A DNA stretch of 64,000 nt from Clostridia bacterium. Lineage in GTDB: Bacteria > Bacillota > Clostridia > TANB77 > CAG-508. Positions 42,476 to 50,699 of this stretch are shown here, one piece after another. The position numbers were made by a program, and so were the translations under genes. Position 1 is the stretch's first letter; every line of letters starts with the position of its first letter. The notes under the pieces were generated by a model. The model was given only the letters and a program-made list of their open reading frames with translations. It had not been told where the DNA came from and made no database searches. The DNA is taken from the NCBI GenBank assembly GCA_017510525.1, contig JAFWNC010000005.1, positions 1 to 64,000 of the forward strand, in the 5' to 3' direction.

Positions 42476-42994
42476 ATGAAAAAGAAATTATTAATAATTA
42501 GTTTAATTAGTATTATTTCAATAATTATTTCTACTTATACATTTGCAGAGAATAATGATAATAATACTATGGGCGAAGAATTTAGAGATTCAGCAGAAAA
42601 AGTTGGTAATACAATTGAAGATGCTGGTGATTCTGTAAAAAATGGTGTTGAAAACGCTGGTGAAGCAGCTGGAGATGTTATGGAAGGTGCAGGTAATGCT
42701 GCTGGAAATATGGTTAATAGTGCTGGAAATACTGTTAATTCTATGATGAATAGTAATTCAAATGTTACTAATAATGTTACAAATGATACTATGAATACTA
42801 CAAACACTGCTAATACAGCTAATGATGGATATAACACTGCTAGAACAACTACTGAAGATACTACAACAGGATTTATGGATACAGCTAATACATGGATGTG
42901 GATTACACTTGCAATAATTGCTGTTGTTATTATTGGCCTTGTTTGGTATTATGCAGCTCAAATGAATAATAGTGATCATTCAGGCAGACATTAA
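42476..42994 (+). CDS. Secreted protein with 11-mer amphipathic repeats and C-terminal anchor
   Basis: 172 aa. Signal peptide ([20 protein letters not shown]). Residues 35-85 are 11-residue repeats ([44 protein letters not shown]) like those of LEA-type or apolipophorin-type amphipathic helices that lie on membranes or protect against drying. Then an Asn/Thr linker and a membrane helix ([20 protein letters not shown]). AGGAGG precedes the ATG. It shares the signal-linker-anchor layout of the gene upstream. Confidence 0.6.
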   Translation: MKKKLLIISLISIISIIISTYTFAENNDNNTMGEEFRDSAEKVGNTIEDAGDSVKNGVENAGEAAGDVMEGAGNAAGNMVNSAGNTVNSMMNSNSNVTNNVTNDTMNTTNTANTANDGYNTARTTTEDTTTGFMDTANTWMWITLAIIAVVIIGLVWYYAAQMNNSDHSGRH

Positions 42995-43004
42995 ACTTAT
43001 TAAA

Positions 43005-43030
43005 GGGCGGGCATGGAAACCCGCCCCTAC
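43005..43030. repeat. GTAG-hairpin (REP-like)
   Basis: GGGCGGG-CATGGAAA-CCCGCCC then CTAC, between the amphipathic-repeat gene and smpB. Confidence 0.75.
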
Positions 43031-43094
43031 ATTATTTACATTAAATTCTTTTTATGTTATAATTTTATTAATATTTAAAATAAAGAGGTTACAT

Positions 43095-43541
43095 ATGAAT
43101 AATAAATTAATTGCAAAAAATCCAAATGCACGACATAACTATGATATCAAAGAAACAATCGAAGCAGGAATAGTATTAACAGGAACAGAAATAAAATCAA
43201 TACGTTCTGGTAAAGCAAATTTAAAAGATAGTTATGCAAATATAAAAAATAATGAAGTTTTTATCTATGGCTTACATATTAGTCCTTATGAATTTGGTAA
43301 TATCAATAATAAAGATCCATTAAGAACTAGAAAGTTGTTACTAACTAAAAAGGAAATTCTAAAAATATCAAATAGAATTAAACAAGATGGAATATCTCTA
43401 GTACCTATCTCCCTTTATTTTAAAGGAAGTTTTGTTAAAGTTGAACTTGGACTTGGTAAAGGTAAAAAATTATATGATAAACGTGAAGATATTGCTAAAA
43501 AAGATGCTGAACTTAGAATGAAAAAAGCAATGATGCAATAA
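43095..43541 (+). CDS. smpB: SsrA-binding protein SmpB
   Basis: 148 aa from the ATG at 43095 (AGAGG upstream). SmpB binds tmRNA and brings it to stalled ribosomes. Signature stretches: [57 protein letters not shown] and [10 protein letters not shown], with the basic C-terminal tail ([20 protein letters not shown]) that mimics an mRNA/codon in the empty A site. rnr, often adjacent, is absent. The ssrA gene is not in the window. Confidence 0.96.
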   Translation: MNNKLIAKNPNARHNYDIKETIEAGIVLTGTEIKSIRSGKANLKDSYANIKNNEVFIYGLHISPYEFGNINNKDPLRTRKLLLTKKEILKISNRIKQDGISLVPISLYFKGSFVKVELGLGKGKKLYDKREDIAKKDAELRMKKAMMQ

Positions 43542-43549
43542 AAATGCTT

Positions 43550-43657
43550 TTGGGGACACCTACTGGAAATGGAAATAGGGACGGTTCTGTTTTCCACGAA
43601 AAAATTTTCGTGGAAAACAGAACCGTCCCTATTTCCATTTCCAGTAGGTGTCCCCAA
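43550..43657. repeat. 108-bp palindrome with 53-bp arms, GGGACGGTTCT family
   Basis: Arms 43550-43602 and 43605-43657 are complementary throughout. The inner part is the GGGACGGTTCTGTTTTCCAC motif shared with 48598-48723 and with the RAYT-side hairpin at 244-270. The outer part (GGGGACACCTACTGG) is specific to this copy. It lies between convergent smpB and fba. Confidence 0.9.
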
Positions 43658-43666
43658 GTTCATTTC

Positions 43667-44629
<963 letters not shown>

Positions 44630-44721
44630 TTATTTTATTTCTTAATATTTTACTTGTCAAGTTGCAAAAAAAAATTTGTTATGTTATACTTTAATCAAAT
44701 TTGAAAAGAAGAGGTGTAATT

Positions 44722-44892
44722 ATGATAGTAATGGATAAAGATGGAAACATTTTCGATGAAAGACGTAAAGAAGATATCGAAGTTGAAAATGAAAGAAGAG
44801 AAAAAGATATTAATGAAGTTGGAGAAAAACCTTCTGAAGACGTTGAGCCAGAAGAAAAAACTGTAAATGATATCAAAGAAGATGATGAATAA
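44722..44892 (+). CDS. Small acidic protein, 56 aa
   Basis: From the ATG at 44722 (AGAGG upstream): IVMDKDGNIFDERRKEDIEV, then Glu/Asp/Lys-rich to the end. Highly charged and probably disordered. No family recognised. Its own start site and a strong stem-loop after the stop support expression. Confidence 0.5.
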   Translation: MIVMDKDGNIFDERRKEDIEVENERREKDINEVGEKPSEDVEPEEKTVNDIKEDDE

Positions 44893-44895
44893 ATT

Positions 44896-44969
44896 ATGTT
44901 TTTCAGGACACTTCTAAAAAGCAGGTTGAAAATTTTCAACCTGCTTTTTAAAAGTGTCCTGAAAAACAT
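44896..44969. repeat. Long palindrome, 37-bp arms, one mismatch
   Basis: Arms meet at GAAAATTTTC (44928-44937) and extend to 44896/44969 with a single mismatch. Edge motif CAGGACAC. It separates the convergent acidic-protein and DUF1540 genes and probably terminates both. Confidence 0.85.
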
Positions 44970-44971
44970 CT

Positions 44972-45136
44972 TTAATTAGTATGCTTATAACTTCCACATA
45001 CAGACTCATCTGTTTTTTTACTATCGCAATTCGGGTAAGGCTTTACTGTTATTTGCTCTAGATTACACATATTACAATCTCTTTCGTTATATTTACAGCT
45101 ATGAACTGTACAATTTATTTTCTGATTATTTGACAT
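44972..45136 (-). CDS. DUF1540 cysteine-rich small protein, 54 aa
   Basis: AGGAGG lies 8 bp before ATG 45136. INCTVHSCKYNERDCNMCNL followed by EQITVKPY and VCGSYKH is the DUF1540 signature (C-x4-C-x6-C-x2-C with a final C). These small proteins, often spore-associated or duplicated in Clostridia, probably bind a metal through the cysteines; their function is unknown. Confidence 0.8.
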   Translation of the reverse strand: MSNNQKINCTVHSCKYNERDCNMCNLEQITVKPYPNCDSKKTDESVCGSYKHTN

Positions 45137-45190
45137 TTTCATTTCCTCCTTTAAAATTATATATAATTATTATTTCTATAAATAAATATT

Positions 45191-46445
45191 TTATTCCGGT
45201 ATAATCAGATAATTTCCTGCGTAAATTAAATTTGGATTACTTATGTTATTTTCCTCAATTATCGTTTGCATATTAACATTAAATCTTTGAGAAATACCTG
45301 ATAAAGTATCTCCTCTTTTTATTTTATAGTAGATCTTTCCAGCTCCACCAACAACGTTAAAATCAGTATTTGTAATAATTGTTAATTTCTGTCCAACATA
45401 TATTAGATTTCTGTTTGCAATTCCATTTAAATCAACAAGCTCTTGTACTGTTGTATTATATTCAATCGCAATTCTAGATAGAGTATCACCTCTTTTTACT
45501 GTATACTCAATTGTTTCTGAATCACAATTATTGTCGAAATCAGAACATTTACTTGTTCTAATAACAAATCTTTGACCAGGATATATTAAATTAGGATTAC
45601 TAATATTATTTAGATCCACAATACTTTGTACAGTTGTATTATATCTTCTAGAAATAGCCCATAATGTGTCTCCTGGCTTAACAGTATAGATTATCTCTTC
45701 AGAACTATCAGGCTCAGGTTTATCAACAGGGCAACATTCTGACGTATCTTCCAAATATATCTTTTGTGTAAAATTGTTTCTGTCAACATTACCATTTACA
45801 CCATCAACTCTTCCGTTTACTAGTATATTGAACACCTATCCAATTATTCCAATTTGAAAAAGTATTTGTTAATCTTGTATAATCGCCATAATAAGCTAAC
45901 CACAGGGGATATCTACTTGAAACAGATTGATCAAAAACCGTTTGACTTGTATATAAATTACTATATACAACAACATCTTTTCCAGTAAGCTGTTTTAGTT
46001 TGCTCAAAAAAGCTAATGAAATCTCATTAATTTGAGCAACACTTAAACTACTATCAAAAACTTCAAAGTCCATAGCTAGCTTACAATCTGGACTTTTTCC
46101 TGAAATAACAGAAGCAAAAAACTGAGCTTCTCTTTCAGCTGACTGAACGCTTGTTGCTGTAACATAGTGATAAAAGCCAACCTTTAATCCATTATCTTTT
46201 GCATTTTTATAATTATATTCTAAATAAGGATCTTTAAAACCTGTTCCCTGACTAGCTTTTATATATACTATTTGTATTCCACTGTTTTTTACAGCTGTAT
46301 AATCTATGTATCCTTGCCAATTACTTACATCAATTCCAGGAATATTAGCTTCACCATCAGAAGTAATAGCATTTACTTTTCCCGGTAAAAATAATGTCAT
46401 AAAAATAAAAAAACACATAGATACGCATATTATTCTCTTACTCAT
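45191..46445 (-). CDS. GH25 lysozyme with three LysM repeats, +1 frameshift
   Basis: ATG at 46445 (AAGGAGG). Signal peptide, then a GH25 muramidase ([20 protein letters not shown]; catalytic DFEVFDSS) up to WIGVQYTSK, where frame 0 runs CGG AAG AGT TGA. Skipping the C of CGG (base 45815 on the + strand) gives [20 protein letters not shown], the usual end of a GH25 domain. It continues into three LysM repeats ([60 protein letters not shown]) to 45191. The restored protein is 417 aa: a secreted muramidase held to glycan by LysM. Without the shift only the unanchored enzyme is made. Confidence 0.85.
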
Positions 46446-46510
46446 ATTATCCTCCTTTCTATGAAATTTATTATATTTTATGAATATATCTCAAAAAAGA
46501 CACAAAAAAT

Positions 46511-46597
46511 GGAGAACTTTAGTTCTCCTCTACATGGGCACATGCAATGTGCCCCTACTTTTCATTTTTTATTCGTAGCGGAGAACTAAAGTTCTCT
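46511..46597. repeat. Cluster of three GTAG-hairpins
   Basis: GGAGAACT-TT-AGTTCTCC-TCTAC (46511-46533), GGGCACAT-GCA-ATGTGCCC-CTAC (46536-46558) and GTAG-CGGAGAACT-AA-AGTTCTC (46575-46597). The first two point the same way, the third faces them. Confidence 0.75.
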
Positions 46598-46630
46598 ATA
46601 AAAATCAATTTTCCCTATTCAACGCAAAAA

Positions 46631-46652
46631 AGACAGGTTTAAAAACCTGCCT
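46631..46652 (-). terminator. Intrinsic terminator
   Basis: GACAGGTTT-AA-AAACCTGCC, followed on the minus strand by CTTTTTTGCG. Confidence 0.7.
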
Positions 46653-46668
46653 ATAGCTTTATATAATA

Positions 46669-47502
46669 TTATCTTTCATCTTTCTTATTTAAGAATATTC
46701 TTATTCCCATAATTATTAATCCAACAACAATAAATATAATAGCATATTTATCAATATTAGCAGCTAAAGTATTCTTAAGAGCTAAAACAATACTTTCTGC
46801 CATTTCTTTTCTTTCATTTATTTTTATTGAATTAAACAGACCATCTACTCCAAATCTAAATAAAAGTAGCATTATTCCTGAAGATAATAATGGCTTGTAA
46901 ATAATTTTTAATTTTTCTGTTGACAAGAAAACTGCTAAAACTTCCAATATTACTATAATAAAAAATAAAACAGCAATTGCACTTTTAGCCATATTTCTAT
47001 AATCATTTAAAACTGGCTGAAATTCTTTTGTATACTCAGTTATATCTACTTTTTCTTCTGAATTTTGTTCCATTAATTCATCAATTTTACTATCTAATTC
47101 AGAAGGTAATTCAATACCTTTTAATGTTAAATATGTCTCAAGATTATATCTATATTCACTTAATAGCATATTTTTATCAATCTTTACAGTGCTACTATTG
47201 CTAAATATCTGATCTAAAATATCTTCAGCCTCTTTCTTTAAAACATCTGGCTTAACAGTTTCATCTACCAATTCATTTAAGTCAATTCCAAGCTCTGGAT
47301 ATTTGTAAAATTCTTCTTGCAATTGCTTTTTTAATTCTGCTTTTAACTCATTATTAACCTTTTCATATACACCAGCTTTATCAATTTGTTTTTTTAGATT
47401 TTTTTTATTTACTGTCATATCTACAATTGAAATACTTAAAGCCAAAATAACAAGCAATATACTAATAAAGCTAATATGTATAAATCTCAAAAATACTCTC
47501 AT
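46669..47502 (-). CDS. Membrane protein with large extracytoplasmic helical domain
   Basis: 277 aa. A membrane helix at 7-30 (FIHISFISILLVILALSISI), an extracytoplasmic helical region of about 140 residues (KKNLKKQIDKAGVYEKVNNE; ELDSKIDELMEQNSEEKVDI), then three membrane helices (AIAVLFFIIVILEVLAVFL; PLLSSGIMLLLFRFGVD; YAIIFIVVGLIIMGIRIFL). Conserved-looking in Clostridia, function unknown. AAAGGAGG, inside the end of the toxin gene, precedes the ATG, and the genes overlap by 4 bp, so this gene is read with the toxin-antitoxin pair. Confidence 0.6.
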   Translation of the reverse strand: MRVFLRFIHISFISILLVILALSISIVDMTVNKKNLKKQIDKAGVYEKVNNELKAELKKQLQEEFYKYPELGIDLNELVDETVKPDVLKKEAEDILDQIFSNSSTVKIDKNMLLSEYRYNLETYLTLKGIELPSELDSKIDELMEQNSEEKVDITEYTKEFQPVLNDYRNMAKSAIAVLFFIIVILEVLAVFLSTEKLKIIYKPLLSSGIMLLLFRFGVDGLFNSIKINERKEMAESIVLALKNTLAANIDKYAIIFIVVGLIIMGIRIFLNKKDER

Positions 47503-47792
47503 ATTTTTCCTCCTTTGTATTTTTTATTATAAATTTCTTTTTTATGTCCAATTTCTAATACTAATATTATAATTTCATTATCTTTTATCTCACATATTAC
47601 TCTATAATCACCAATTCTATATCTCCACTGTCCACTTCTATTTTCAACTAATGTTTTTCCATGGATTCTAGGATTTTCACATCCTTGTAAATTCTTATCT
47701 ATCCACGCATAAATAAGACTTCTTGTATATTTATCCATTTTTTTTAGTTGCTTAATGGCTTTAACACTATATTCAACTTTATATTTCTTCAT
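47499..47792 (-). CDS. relE: RelE/ParE-type toxin
   Basis: 97 aa with the RelE fold: YKVEYSVKAIKQLKKMDKYT, GKTLVENRSGQWRYRIGDYR and VICEIKDNEIIILVLEIGHK. The R..G.YRV..EI pattern and C-terminal HKKEIY are the family's RNase surface (ribosome-dependent mRNA cleavage in RelE). It overlaps the antitoxin stop by 14 bp, and its own stop overlaps the next membrane-protein gene. ParE-type gyrase inhibition is the alternative, less likely with this C-terminus. Confidence 0.85.
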   Translation of the reverse strand: MKKYKVEYSVKAIKQLKKMDKYTRSLIYAWIDKNLQGCENPRIHGKTLVENRSGQWRYRIGDYRVICEIKDNEIIILVLEIGHKKEIYNKKYKGGKI

Positions 47793-48009
47793 CTAATTCT
47801 AACATCTTTCTTACTTCTTCGTGGCTATAAGTTTTGGGATTTTTTTCATATTCTTTTTTTGCTTTATTATATAATTCTAAATCAAATTCATCTTCAATTT
47901 TTTCAATTACAGCTTTTCTAATCAATTCTGATAGAGAAATATTATTTAGCTCTGCATAAGCTTTGATTATTTTTTCATCTTCCTCATTTAATCTTACAGA
48001 TACAGTCAT
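47779..48009 (-). CDS. relB: RelB-type antitoxin (ribbon-helix-helix)
   Basis: 76 aa. The N-terminal ribbon-helix-helix (TVSVRLNEEDEKIIKAYAEL, then NNISLSELIRKAV) binds the operon promoter as a dimer. The acidic C-terminus (EKNPKTYSHEEVRKMLELDE) wraps the toxin. AGGGAAG precedes the ATG. The antitoxin precedes and overlaps the toxin, the canonical order for balanced co-expression. Confidence 0.85.
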   Translation of the reverse strand: MTVSVRLNEEDEKIIKAYAELNNISLSELIRKAVIEKIEDEFDLELYNKAKKEYEKNPKTYSHEEVRKMLELDEEI

Positions 48010-48135
48010 ATTATCACTTCCCTTCTGATATTATTGTACTACATTGTATTACGTTAGTCAATGTTATTATATTATTTTAACCATTTTTTGTGATAATATA
48101 AAAAAAGATTTTTAATTTTCTATAATAATCTTTTT

Positions 48136-48164
48136 TTGACTATTTTATGTAAATATGGTATAAT
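48136..48164 (+). promoter_or_regulatory. Sigma-A promoter
   Basis: TTGACT (48136-48141), a 17-bp spacer, TATAAT (48159-48164), reading into the 94-aa gene. A GGACAATTGTCC palindrome (48222-48233) abuts the AAGGAGG of that gene and could hide it. Confidence 0.7.
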
Positions 48165-48249
48165 TATAAGTGATGAACAGTTTTATTCTCCTGTCATCTT
48201 AAGTTTAACATTTTTTTATTAGGACAATTGTCCAAGGAGGTATGAGCTT

Positions 48250-48534
48250 ATGAAAGCAAAGACAGTAAAGATGTGCGATATGAACGCATTTGTAGCAGCA
48301 AAAGTATTTGAAATGCTTAATCCTGGAAAAATCCAGTTACAGCGTATGGGTGCCGAAACTGTTATCCGTACAGGCATTGAGCCCAAAAATTTGGTTTATC
48401 CTGAGGGCTGGTACTATGCTAATATGAATTTCAGAAACAAGCACCAGTCTACGACAGGCTTTTATGAAGAAATCCCTATGATAAAGCCAAACGGTGACAT
48501 CTGGGATGAGCCTTATTGCACACTTGACAGCTAA
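48250..48534 (+). CDS. Hypothetical protein, 94 aa
   Basis: AAGGAGG lies 9 bp before the ATG. The sequence (TVKMCDMNAFVAAKVFEMLN; IEPKNLVYPEGWYYANMNFR) is not a family I recognise. It has Trp and Pro in positions suggesting a compact fold and no membrane segment. Base composition is visibly GC-richer than in neighbours, suggesting recent arrival. It has its own promoter, a palindrome next to its ribosome site and a terminator. Confidence 0.55.
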   Translation: MKAKTVKMCDMNAFVAAKVFEMLNPGKIQLQRMGAETVIRTGIEPKNLVYPEGWYYANMNFRNKHQSTTGFYEEIPMIKPNGDIWDEPYCTLDS

Positions 48535-48559
48535 TTCATCTTAAAAAAGATGTATCTTT

Positions 48560-48578
48560 CTCTCCCTTTAAGGGAGAG
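48560..48578 (+). terminator. Intrinsic terminator
   Basis: CTCTCCCT-TTA-AGGGAGAG followed by TTTTCTTTTT. Confidence 0.75.
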
Positions 48579-48597
48579 TTTTCTTTTTACCCTTATT

Positions 48598-48723
48598 TTC
48601 GAGTCCCACCATCGGTACCATGGAAATGGGGACGGTTCTGTTTTCCACGAAAAGATTTCGTGGAAAACAGAACCGTCCCCATTTCCAGTCCCCATTTCCA
48701 TGGTACCGATGGTGGGACTCGAA
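48598..48723. repeat. Palindrome carrying an inverted copy of the tRNA-Leu 3' end
   Basis: Left arm 48598-48652 and right arm 48656-48723 are complementary apart from a 13-nt tandem duplication in the right arm (48687-48699). The inner part is the GGGGACGGTTCTGTTTTCCA motif. The outer 23 nt of the right arm are the T-loop-to-CCA end of tRNA-Leu, and the left arm is its inverted copy. Confidence 0.85.
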
Positions 48724-48783
48724 CCCACATGGTTTCCCGCATGATTTTGAGTCATGTGCGTCTGCCAGTTCCGCCACATCGGC
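48701..48783 (-). tRNA. tRNA-Leu (anticodon CAA)
   Basis: The acceptor GCCGATG pairs with CATCGGT, discriminator A, CCA encoded at 48703-48701. Anticodon loop CTCAAAA on the stem ATGA/TCAT gives CAA, which reads TTG. A long variable arm (TGCGGGAAACCATG region) and T arm GTGGG-TTCGAGT-CCCAC are present, as expected for a class II tRNA-Leu. Confidence 0.92.
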
Positions 48784-48842
48784 ATATATTTATACTTGCT
48801 TTTAAATGATAACAAAAATATCACTTAAAAGCAAGTGTTTTT

Positions 48843-50543
48843 TTACATTTTTTCAGGCATTTTAATTCCCATTAAACCAGCCCCAGTTTCAAGAACTTTA
48901 TTAACACAATATGTTAATAATATTCTCGCATCTTGAACCTTCTTTTCCTCGCCTATAATCTTATTTTCATTATAAAATCCACTATATGCTTTAGCTAAAT
49001 CAATTAAATATCTAGCCAAAATAGCAGGTTCATTTTTCTCAGTAACCTGAACTAAAACGTCCTCAAAATTATAGATTAATTTTAATACGTTCTCAGAATG
49101 AATATCTGATAAAACGCTAAAATCAATATCTTTTGGTTTAGGCAACTCATCTATCTTATCTAAAACGCTCTTTGTTCTAACATAAGTATATTGAATATAA
49201 GGCCCTGTTTCACCTTGAAAATTTAAAGCAGTATTCCAATCAAAAATTTGGTCTTTATTAGCTGTTGTAGACAATGTATTAAATATAATCGCAGCTAATC
49301 CAACTTTTTTAGCAACCTCATCTTTATTCTCTAAATCTGGATTTTTTTCACTAATAATTTCTTTTGCTTTTCCAATTGTTTCATTTATCAAATCTTCAAT
49401 TTTTACAACATTTCCAAGCCTTGTAGACATTTTACCTGTAGGAAGAGCAACCATTCCATAAGAAACATGTATTAATCCTTTTGCATATTTTTCATCAACT
49501 AAATATTTAGCAACTTCAAATATTTGTTTAAAGTGTAGATTTTGTTCATAAGCTACAACATACAAACATTTATCAAAATCGTATGTTCTAGCTCTATATA
49601 AAATTGCAGCTAAGTCCCTTGTTGCATATATTGTAGAACCATTGGCTTTCTTTATTATACAAGGAGTTGAAATTCCTACATCTTCTAAATCAACTATTGT
49701 TGCGCCTTCAGATTCAGTAAGAACACCCCTTTTATCTAATATTTCAACAACTTCATCAGTTTTATCTGCATAAAAAGCTTCACCATTTAAAGAATCAAAA
49801 TCAACATCTAAAATATCATAAATCTTATAGAATTCTTTTAAACTCAAATCTTTAAACTTATTCCAAAGATCAACACAATAAGGATCACCGGCTTCTAATA
49901 ATCTAAAATTCTCTCTAGCTTGTTCTAATACTTTTTCATCTTCCTTACATAAATTGTTGATTCTAACATACATATCCATCATTTTGTTTATTGGATCAAC
50001 TTCTAAATCATATTCGTTTCCCCATAATTTATATCCCTCAATCATTTTACCAAACTGAGTTCCATAATCACCTAAGTGGTTAATTCCAACAGTATTATAA
50101 CCTAAATACTTATAAACTTTATATAAACAATTTCCAATCAAAGTTGTACGTAAATGTCCAATATGAAATGGTTTTGCAATATTAGGTGCAGAATAATCAA
50201 TCAAAATTGTCTTACCATTACCAATATTTGATTTTCCATATTCATTATTTTTTATTGTTTCATTTAAAACCTCTTTTGATAGCAATTCTTTATTTATGTA
50301 AAAATTCAAATACCCACCTTTAACTTCTATTTTTGTAACAATATCATCACTTTCAATTTTTTCTTTAAGTTCTCCAGCAATAACAGGAGGAGCTTTTCTC
50401 ATAACTTTAGCCAAACTAAAACAAGGAAAAGCATAATCCCCCATACTTGAATCAGGAGGTATTTCAATATATTTAGTTACATCTTCATCTATCTGGGTAG
50501 CATTATTTATCTTTTGAGCAATATGTTTTTTGAAATCTATCAT
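48843..50543 (-). CDS. argS: Arginyl-tRNA synthetase
   Basis: 566 aa from the ATG at 50543 (GAGG upstream); longer frames upstream lack family sequence. Class I synthetase: N-terminal Add-1 domain (KHIAQKINNATQIDEDVTKY), HIGH motif region APNIAKPFHIGHLRTTLIGN, VVAYEQNLHFKQIF, the KMSTRLGNVV motif (KMSKS equivalent) and the C-terminal DALR anticodon-binding domain (YTYVRTKSVLDKIDEL). It charges all tRNA-Arg, relevant here because CGG appears to be avoided in core genes. Confidence 0.96.
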   Translation of the reverse strand: MIDFKKHIAQKINNATQIDEDVTKYIEIPPDSSMGDYAFPCFSLAKVMRKAPPVIAGELKEKIESDDIVTKIEVKGGYLNFYINKELLSKEVLNETIKNNEYGKSNIGNGKTILIDYSAPNIAKPFHIGHLRTTLIGNCLYKVYKYLGYNTVGINHLGDYGTQFGKMIEGYKLWGNEYDLEVDPINKMMDMYVRINNLCKEDEKVLEQARENFRLLEAGDPYCVDLWNKFKDLSLKEFYKIYDILDVDFDSLNGEAFYADKTDEVVEILDKRGVLTESEGATIVDLEDVGISTPCIIKKANGSTIYATRDLAAILYRARTYDFDKCLYVVAYEQNLHFKQIFEVAKYLVDEKYAKGLIHVSYGMVALPTGKMSTRLGNVVKIEDLINETIGKAKEIISEKNPDLENKDEVAKKVGLAAIIFNTLSTTANKDQIFDWNTALNFQGETGPYIQYTYVRTKSVLDKIDELPKPKDIDFSVLSDIHSENVLKLIYNFEDVLVQVTEKNEPAILARYLIDLAKAYSGFYNENKIIGEEKKVQDARILLTYCVNKVLETGAGLMGIKMPEKM

Positions 50544-50572
50544 AAACCTCATTCCTTTATTATAATAATCTA

Positions 50573-50699
50573 TATTTAAGAATAGAATTTTGCTTTTGAC
50601 TAGGAAAATGATTGAGAATAATCCGAGGCGTACTGATTGTACGCCGCAGGATTTTCGAATGAAATTTGACAACGTCAAAACGAAATTATATTCTTAAAT
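50573..50699. repeat. About 125-bp inverted-repeat element
   Basis: Terminal arms of about 27 bp (ATTTAAGAATA...TTTTGAC against GTCAAAA...TATTCTTAAAT) are imperfectly inverted. In the centre GGCGTAC-TGATT-GTACGCC is a perfect 7-bp hairpin. It has no coding capacity. The right arm supplies the stop codon of pfkA. Confidence 0.55.

Noticed and set aside
48598-48652. Second tRNA-Leu pseudogene
   Set aside because: Only the last 23 nt are present, in inverted orientation and as part of a hairpin arm.
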